From positions 1 through 9,816 of the forward strand of contig DAOUWY010000044.1 in assembly GCA_030666885.1 (NCBI GenBank): 9,816 nucleotides of DNA, in the 5' to 3' direction. A model generated the notes under the pieces. That model was not told the DNA's origin, made no database searches, and saw only the letters and a list, made by a program, of their open reading frames with translations. The DNA comes from Methanosarcinales archaeon (GTDB taxonomy: Archaea; Halobacteriota; Methanosarcinia; Methanosarcinales; Methanocomedenaceae). A program made the translations under genes and the position numbers. Shown here one piece after another: positions 6,964 to 9,816 of this stretch (the stretch's first letter is position 1; the number at the start of each line of letters is the position of its first letter).

Positions 6964-7871
6964 TTTACTCCCTCCTGCATAGGTTCTTCAAAAATATCAC
7001 AGGTTTCAAAATATTTCGACATTATGACTATTACTGAGGTTTGATACATTTGTTCTGCTTTCGGGCTTGCAGAATTAACAATAGACCAAAATAACTCATC
7101 TCCACTTTTATTTTCTTTTTCTTGCGAATAAACCTCATTCATTTTATCTCGTAAAGAGTCAGCGAGAAAATCACTGTTGTCTTTCAAATATTCATCCAAA
7201 GAATGTAATTGAAAACAACCGTTACTGAGTAATTGGGATACAGATTCAGACAAAACGTTTAATTTTATTTTTTCATTCCAGTCGGGTAGTACTATTCTTA
7301 ATTTATCATTCTTGTTCAAGGGTAATTTCATAATATGCCCGATTACTTCATTTAGGATTGAATAGTCTAAATCCTTAATATAGGCAGGGTCAGGAATAAA
7401 TCCGGTTATTGATAATACCTGGTCATCATCAAGCTTAAAAAGAGTGTTTTCAATGTCTTTTGCAGTTAGAAATCCGGCATTGTTCAGATTTTGCGATATT
7501 TTTATCTCTTGGATTATTTTCTCACAATCAGCATTTACACCTTTGTATTTATCATTAACAACAAAATAAAATTCATTTACAGGAGACCATTGCGTTTTCA
7601 AACCATAAAAATCTTTTTTCAACTTACTGAGAACATTTTTGTACGACTTTCGTATATCTTCAGGAGCATAGACCTGATAAAATATGCCCTTGGATTTTAT
7701 GTAACCATCGTTCTTTCTGTCGCCGATATTTCCCCATGGTTTTATCTGTTGAAAATCTGCTTCTGCATAATACATAATCGCACTGAATATATCTTCAAAT
7801 ATCTGGCCGTCAGCCTTTAAGATTTTATTTTGGAATAATTGTCGTGCAAACGTTTTTTCTTGAACATTCAT
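6960..7871 (-). CDS. ABC-3C effector component with restriction-endonuclease-like N-terminal domain
   Basis: A 303-residue protein, first gene of the three-gene operon. The N-terminal ~100 residues show a PD-(D/E)xK-like arrangement: E26 in G-Q-I-F-E-D-I-F, then G-D-R-K-N-D-G-Y (D51, D55), then F-Y-Q-V-Y-A-P-E (Q66-x-Y68, where a lysine is usual in classical enzymes). This layout is seen in ABC-3C endonuclease-like proteins and suggests DNA cleavage; activity is inferred. The remaining ~200 residues are helical and probably form the conserved ABC-3C C-terminal domain that contacts the middle component. The start at 7871 is supported by a GGAGGT site at 7881-7886, 9 nt upstream. The start ATG overlaps the stop of a short upstream frame as ATGA. 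The lysine-to-glutamine change in the motif is the main uncertainty about catalysis. Confidence 0.78.
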   Translation of the reverse strand: MNVQEKTFARQLFQNKILKADGQIFEDIFSAIMYYAEADFQQIKPWGNIGDRKNDGYIKSKGIFYQVYAPEDIRKSYKNVLSKLKKDFYGLKTQWSPVNEFYFVVNDKYKGVNADCEKIIQEIKISQNLNNAGFLTAKDIENTLFKLDDDQVLSITGFIPDPAYIKDLDYSILNEVIGHIMKLPLNKNDKLRIVLPDWNEKIKLNVLSESVSQLLSNGCFQLHSLDEYLKDNSDFLADSLRDKMNEVYSQEKENKSGDELFWSIVNSASPKAEQMYQTSVIVIMSKYFETCDIFEEPMQEGVK

Positions 7872-8020
7872 CGTATTTTCACCTCCGCTATTTTATCTTT
7901 AAAAATCTCAAATTTTTTCCATATCAATGCAATTGTTTTCATTTCATTTTTGTTCGTACTGGCACTTACTGGTGAAAATCTTTGAGCGTTACAATACTTC
8001 CAAACAGCCATAAATTGCAT
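7868..8020 (-). pseudogene. Orphan ORF tail coupled to the ABC-3C operon (possible truncated gene)
   Basis: A 50-codon frame ending in TGA that overlaps the ATG of the endonuclease-like gene as ATGA. This stop/start overlap is typical of a real operon neighbour, and the two downstream junctions are also overlapped. The product reads ...Q-R-F-S-P-V-S-A-S-T-N ... then a lysine-rich helix (K-K-F-E-I-F-K-D-K-I-A-E-V-K), which I cannot assign. Its 5' part runs out of frame through the end of the hicB-like gene, so it may be the 3' remnant of a longer gene joined to a hicB fragment. It could also be chance; confidence is low. Confidence 0.35.
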
Positions 8021-8141
8021 CTTTTATGTTATTCTGTACCTCATTAATAGTCCTACCTTGTGATATACACCCTGGAATGGAAGGACATTCCACAACATAC
8101 CATCCATCTTCTCCCTCACTAACCACTACTTTATATTTCAA
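7989..8141 (-). pseudogene. hicB: HicB-like antitoxin, probably C-terminally truncated
   Basis: A 50-residue frame from TTG 8141, too short and with a start too unusual for routine gene calling. The sequence L-K-Y-K-V-V-V-S-E-G-E-D-G-W-Y-V-V-E-C-P then S-I-P-G-C-I-S-Q-G-R-T is the hallmark HicB N-terminal fold (E-E/D-G-x-Y/W ... P-x-L/I-P-G-C-x-S-Q-G). It continues as I-N-E-V-Q-N-N-I-K-D-A-I. HicB antitoxins block the HicA mRNA-cleaving toxin. A GGGTG site (8150-8154) lies 8 nt before the TTG. The frame stops at C-L-E-V-L, where family members normally continue for 15 or more residues, and no hicA is visible on either side. I therefore call it a remnant. A solitary functional HicB-like protein remains possible. 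Confidence 0.7.
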
Positions 8142-8214
8142 CTATTTTTCACCCTTTAGGACTTGTTTTGAATAATTAAAAGACTTTCTGTTTGAAAAAG
8201 TTTTGATTTTGATA

Positions 8215-8535
8215 TGACTGCTGGGTGAGGTCCGTTATTCGGAGGAACTGGGTGTGCTTGTGGTCCTGACAGGTGGGGGATGTGAAGCTCTACACGGATG
8301 GTACATTACAGTCACTACGGGGGACAGGGGGATGACTGAAGAGCTCTTTGAAGCGGCTGCCAGGCAGTTGACGAGGGCGGTGAAGTGTACAGGGTTCGAG
8401 ATATGCGAGAAGGCATGCCTGAAACATGCTATTAGTTTGAGGATGGGCGCATCAGGGTGGGGGATGAAGTATGTGTTGCTGTTCGGTATGTGGGTCGGAT
8501 TTTAGGGTGGTCGTTACTGACCCCGGATTTGAATA
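8215..8535 (+). pseudogene. Decayed copy of the 3' end of the PAPS-like ferredoxin-domain gene
   Basis: Colinear with 4466-4815. It keeps long identical stretches such as those encoding R-A-V-K-C-T-G and I-C-E-K-A-C, then the same end at T-T-T-T-A-G. Damage includes a small gap near 8273 that shifts the frame, loss of a T near 8439, a ~26-bp deletion removing most of the second cluster motif, and Cys592 changed to Phe. No start or promoter of its own is seen. It is a non-functional relic that forms the right flank of the ABC-3C region. Similarity breaks off at 8535, where the toxin-antitoxin segment begins. Confidence 0.88.
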
Positions 8536-8693
8536 GGGCTTAATGTTGCCAGTGGCTTTATATCTGCACCCGACCTTGGTTGGTTTGTGTCTATTTCCAG
8601 CTCTTTCAGCACATTTCTGATCCTTTTTTGCAATTGTTTTTGCAGGGAGTGGAATTGCTTTTGGAAAGTACGGGAAACGATTACAGAATACAT
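8514..8693 (-). pseudogene. RelE/ParE-family toxin, truncated at the repeat junction
   Basis: A 59-residue frame whose ATG (8693-8691) overlaps the antitoxin stop as TAATG. It begins M-Y-S-V-I-V-S-R-T-F-Q-K-Q-F, then L-Q-K-Q-L-Q-K-R-I-R-N-V-L-K-E-L, then S-G-A-D-I-K-P-L-A. This is the alpha-helical first half of RelE/YoeB-type toxins, ribosome-dependent mRNases of ~85-95 residues. The second half, which normally holds the R-V-G-D-Y-R core and catalytic residues, is missing. After about residue 52 the frame runs into the antisense of the PAPS-gene relic and stops at 8514. It is almost surely inactive as a toxin. The family call rests on the N-terminal pattern and the antitoxin overlap. Confidence 0.75.
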
Positions 8694-8878
8694 TACAGTT
8701 CGTCCAGCGAAATTAACTCATCATTTTCAAGTATTTTGTTCCATCGTTTGTCCAACCTTTTCCAGCCTGCTTCTTTGATGAGCTTTCTGATTATAGTGTT
8801 ATAGCTCTCACCCTTTCCCCCAAATTGACGTAATATTTCTTTTGTTTCCAAGGATACAGCTATTGTTGTAGCAGACAT
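8693..8878 (-). CDS. Antitoxin, ribbon-helix-helix/DUF7557-like
   Basis: A 61-residue protein. The N-terminus T-T-I-A-V-S-L-E-T-K-E-I-L-R-Q-F followed by G-K-G-E-S-Y-N-T-I-I-R-K-L-I is the pattern of small archaeal antitoxins of the RHH/DUF7557 type: a beta strand, then a helix, then a G-K-x-E-S/T turn before the second helix. The C-terminal W-N-K-I-L-E ... L-I-S-L-D-E-L is the acidic segment expected to bind the toxin. Its stop overlaps the toxin start as TAATG, the classical antitoxin-first order. It appears intact while the toxin is truncated, so it may survive as a solitary antitoxin able to neutralise related toxins, or simply be decaying. A perfect 8-bp inverted repeat upstream suggests autoregulation. 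Confidence 0.78.
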   Translation of the reverse strand: MSATTIAVSLETKEILRQFGGKGESYNTIIRKLIKEAGWKRLDKRWNKILENDELISLDEL

Positions 8879-8920
8879 TGTTAATTGCCTATAATTCCTG
8901 TAGGTATTATATCACTTATA

Positions 8921-8944
8921 GTATTTGCATAGCAAAGCAAATAC
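8921..8944 (-). promoter_or_regulatory. Palindromic operator upstream of the antitoxin gene
   Basis: GTATTTGC (8921-8928) and GCAAATAC (8937-8944) form a perfect 8-bp inverted repeat with an 8-bp spacer. A nested TTTGC-ATA-GCAAA lies inside it. It sits ~45-65 bp before the antitoxin ATG, next to minus-strand TATA-like sequences between it and the gene. This is the expected position for antitoxin-mediated autorepression. Confidence 0.5.
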
Positions 8945-8975
8945 CAACTTTACTTATGAATCACCCATCTGAATA

Positions 8976-9080
8976 TTGAATGCGACTTGATGGCGCGGTT
9001 GTCTCGCGCTAATTATTTTCGTGTACTTGCGCCTGGTTTTTGAGTGTTTTGGGTGGAGTGCGGTTGATTTTGAATTATCA
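8976..9080 (+). repeat. Direct repeat copy 2, distal part
   Basis: Gapless match to 4809-4913, including GTGTACTTG and TTTTTGAGTGTTTTGGGTGG. It continues the relic at 8215-8535 after the toxin-antitoxin segment. No function is supported. The remaining bases 9081-9133 before the TPR gene hold nothing I recognise. Confidence 0.85.
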
Positions 9081-9133
9081 GATTTCCCCAGCCTTGCCAT
9101 ATTCGGTCTGAAGTCCGAAGCATCCCTGTTATT

Positions 9134-9816
9134 TTATTCTCTCCTTCTTAAAAGATATGCTATTGCCAATAGTCCAATAATTACAAATATTACATCAAAT
9201 CCTGGTATGCCATTTGGTTCTTCTATATTACGTAGTCCTATTGCAATGCCACGTAAGCCATAAACACCGGGATAATTTGGATCTAATTGTATTAATATAT
9301 CGATATCTTCTAAAGCTCTTTCATATTGATCTAATTCTATGTAAGTAAGTCCACGATTGTAATAAGCATCAGCTAAATAGGGATTTAGTTCTATTGTCTT
9401 ATTGAAATCTTCTAAAGCTATTTCATATTGATTTGAATTACCATAAGCAACCCCACGATTAAGATAAGCCCCAGCATCACCCGGAGCCAGTTCTATTGCT
9501 TTGGTATAATCTTCAATAGCTCTTTCATAATGCTTCAAATCATCATAAACAAACCCTCGATTTTCATAAGCGTTAGCAAAATATGGATTTAATTCTATTG
9601 TCTTATTGAAATCTTCTAATGCTCTTTTGTGCTGTTTTGAATAGCTATAAGCAAGTCCACGATTGTAATAAGCCCAATGAAAATTCGGATCCAAATCAAT
9701 TGCTTCGCCAGAACATTCTATCGCTTTTTCATATTCACCAGAGTTGAAAAAATTAACTCCTTTCTGATTCCATCCTTGCGCTGGACTTTTTGCCAATCTG
9801 ATTAGTGTAGATTCAC
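9134..9816 (-). CDS. TPR-repeat surface protein with PGF-CTERM archaeosortase signal (5' end outside window)
   Basis: The frame stays open to the right edge (…E-S-T-L-I-R before the TTG at 9796), so the N-terminus, where a signal peptide is expected, is missing. From that TTG there are 220 residues: five consecutive 34-residue TPR units and part of a sixth (A-Y-x-N-R-G-x-x-Y ... A-L-E-D-F-N-K-T-I-E-L-N-P). The end is a tripartite sorting signal: P-G-F at 198-200, hydrophobic V-I-F-V-I-I-G-L-L-A-I-A-Y at 202-214, then R-R-R. This is the PGF-CTERM pattern processed by archaeosortase A, which anchors proteins to the archaeal cell surface through a lipid. The TPR array should then face outside and mediate protein contacts. 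The partner is not evident. The gene is not clearly linked to the conflict systems. Confidence 0.85.
   Translation of the reverse strand, partial: ESTLIRLAKSPAQGWNQKGVNFFNSGEYEKAIECSGEAIDLDPNFHWAYYNRGLAYSYSKQHKRALEDFNKTIELNPYFANAYENRGFVYDDLKHYERAIEDYTKAIELAPGDAGAYLNRGVAYGNSNQYEIALEDFNKTIELNPYLADAYYNRGLTYIELDQYERALEDIDILIQLDPNYPGVYGLRGIAIGLRNIEEPNGIPGFDVIFVIIGLLAIAYLLRRRE

Larger units (their letters stand above)
8529..8981. mobile_element. ~440-bp toxin-antitoxin segment inserted in the gene relic, flanked by TTGAAT
   Basis: The relic of the PAPS-gene tail is colinear with 4466-4913 up to ~8535 and resumes at ~8976-8978. TTGAAT occurs at both junctions (8529-8534 and 8976-8981) and once at the corresponding place in copy 1 as TTGAAT (4809-4814). 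The segment between holds the antitoxin, its operator and the truncated toxin. It contains no transposase and no obvious terminal inverted repeats. A 6-bp target duplication or a microhomology join both explain it. Confidence 0.55.

Noticed and set aside
7491..7820. 109-codon plus-strand frame with hydrophobic sequence
   Set aside because: It is antisense to the ABC-3C endonuclease-like gene. Its hydrophobic look comes from complementing lysine-rich codons.
8254..8505. 83-codon plus-strand frame with C-T-G-F-E-I-C, possible small ferredoxin
   Set aside because: It is the frameshifted relic of the PAPS-like gene tail, with a lost ligand cysteine and a deleted second cluster. It has no start signal of its own.
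8580..8804. Plus-strand frames opposite the toxin-antitoxin pair
   Set aside because: The minus-strand frames show antitoxin and RelE patterns with a TAATG overlap. The plus frames show none.
9021..9263. 80-codon plus-strand frame (L-V-F-E-C-F-G-W ...) with a matching short frame at ~4840-4963
   Set aside because: The shared part is just the non-coding tail of the direct repeat, and the rest is antisense to the TPR gene. There is no conserved start or domain.

Overview
The window looks like accessory DNA from a euryarchaeon, most likely of the methanogen/ANME lineage (Methanosarcinales-like). The evidence is a PGF-CTERM (archaeosortase) tail on a TPR protein, a PUA + PP-loop + ferredoxin fusion of the kind found in methanogens, long HEAT-repeat proteins, and an archaeal TATA element placed for a leaderless transcript. 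The lineage is inferred; no rRNA or tRNA gene is present to confirm it.

Layout. (1) 1-2687, plus strand: a two-gene unit. The first gene, cut by the left edge, encodes a HEAT-repeat protein with seven near-identical 36-residue repeats, a helical middle region and a glycine/asparagine-rich motif at its extreme C-terminus. The second encodes a phosphoribosyltransferase-like (PRTase-CE type) protein carrying the same motif at its extreme N-terminus. I read this as a receptor/effector pair joined by a homotypic, possibly amyloid-like, signalling motif. This is the most novel item here. (2) 2874-4793, plus strand: a GC-richer, probably chromosomal gene for a zinc-ribbon/PUA/PAPS-reductase-like/2x[4Fe-4S] protein. 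(3) 5003-7871, minus strand: a complete, tightly overlapping three-gene ABC-three-component (ABC-3C) conflict operon (endonuclease-like component, MC6-like middle component, DUF2326 ATPase), AT-rich and with strong Shine-Dalgarno sites. (4) 7868-9080: a scrapyard. It holds a truncated hicB-like antitoxin gene, an orphan ORF tail overlapping the ABC-3C operon, and a decayed second copy of the 3' end of the PAPS-reductase-like gene. That copy is itself interrupted by an antitoxin/truncated RelE-type toxin pair. (5) 9134-9816, minus strand: a surface TPR protein gene, cut by the right edge.

The ABC-3C operon lies between two copies of the same ~450-bp sequence: the intact 3' end of the PAPS-like gene (4466-4913) and the decayed copy (8215-8535 plus 8976-9080). 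This suggests that a defence island entered at the 3' end of that gene, supplying or duplicating its tail, and that the displaced tail decayed and later accepted a toxin-antitoxin module. Three separate conflict-type systems (HEAT/PRTase pair, ABC-3C, TA remnants) surround one metabolic or RNA-modification gene.
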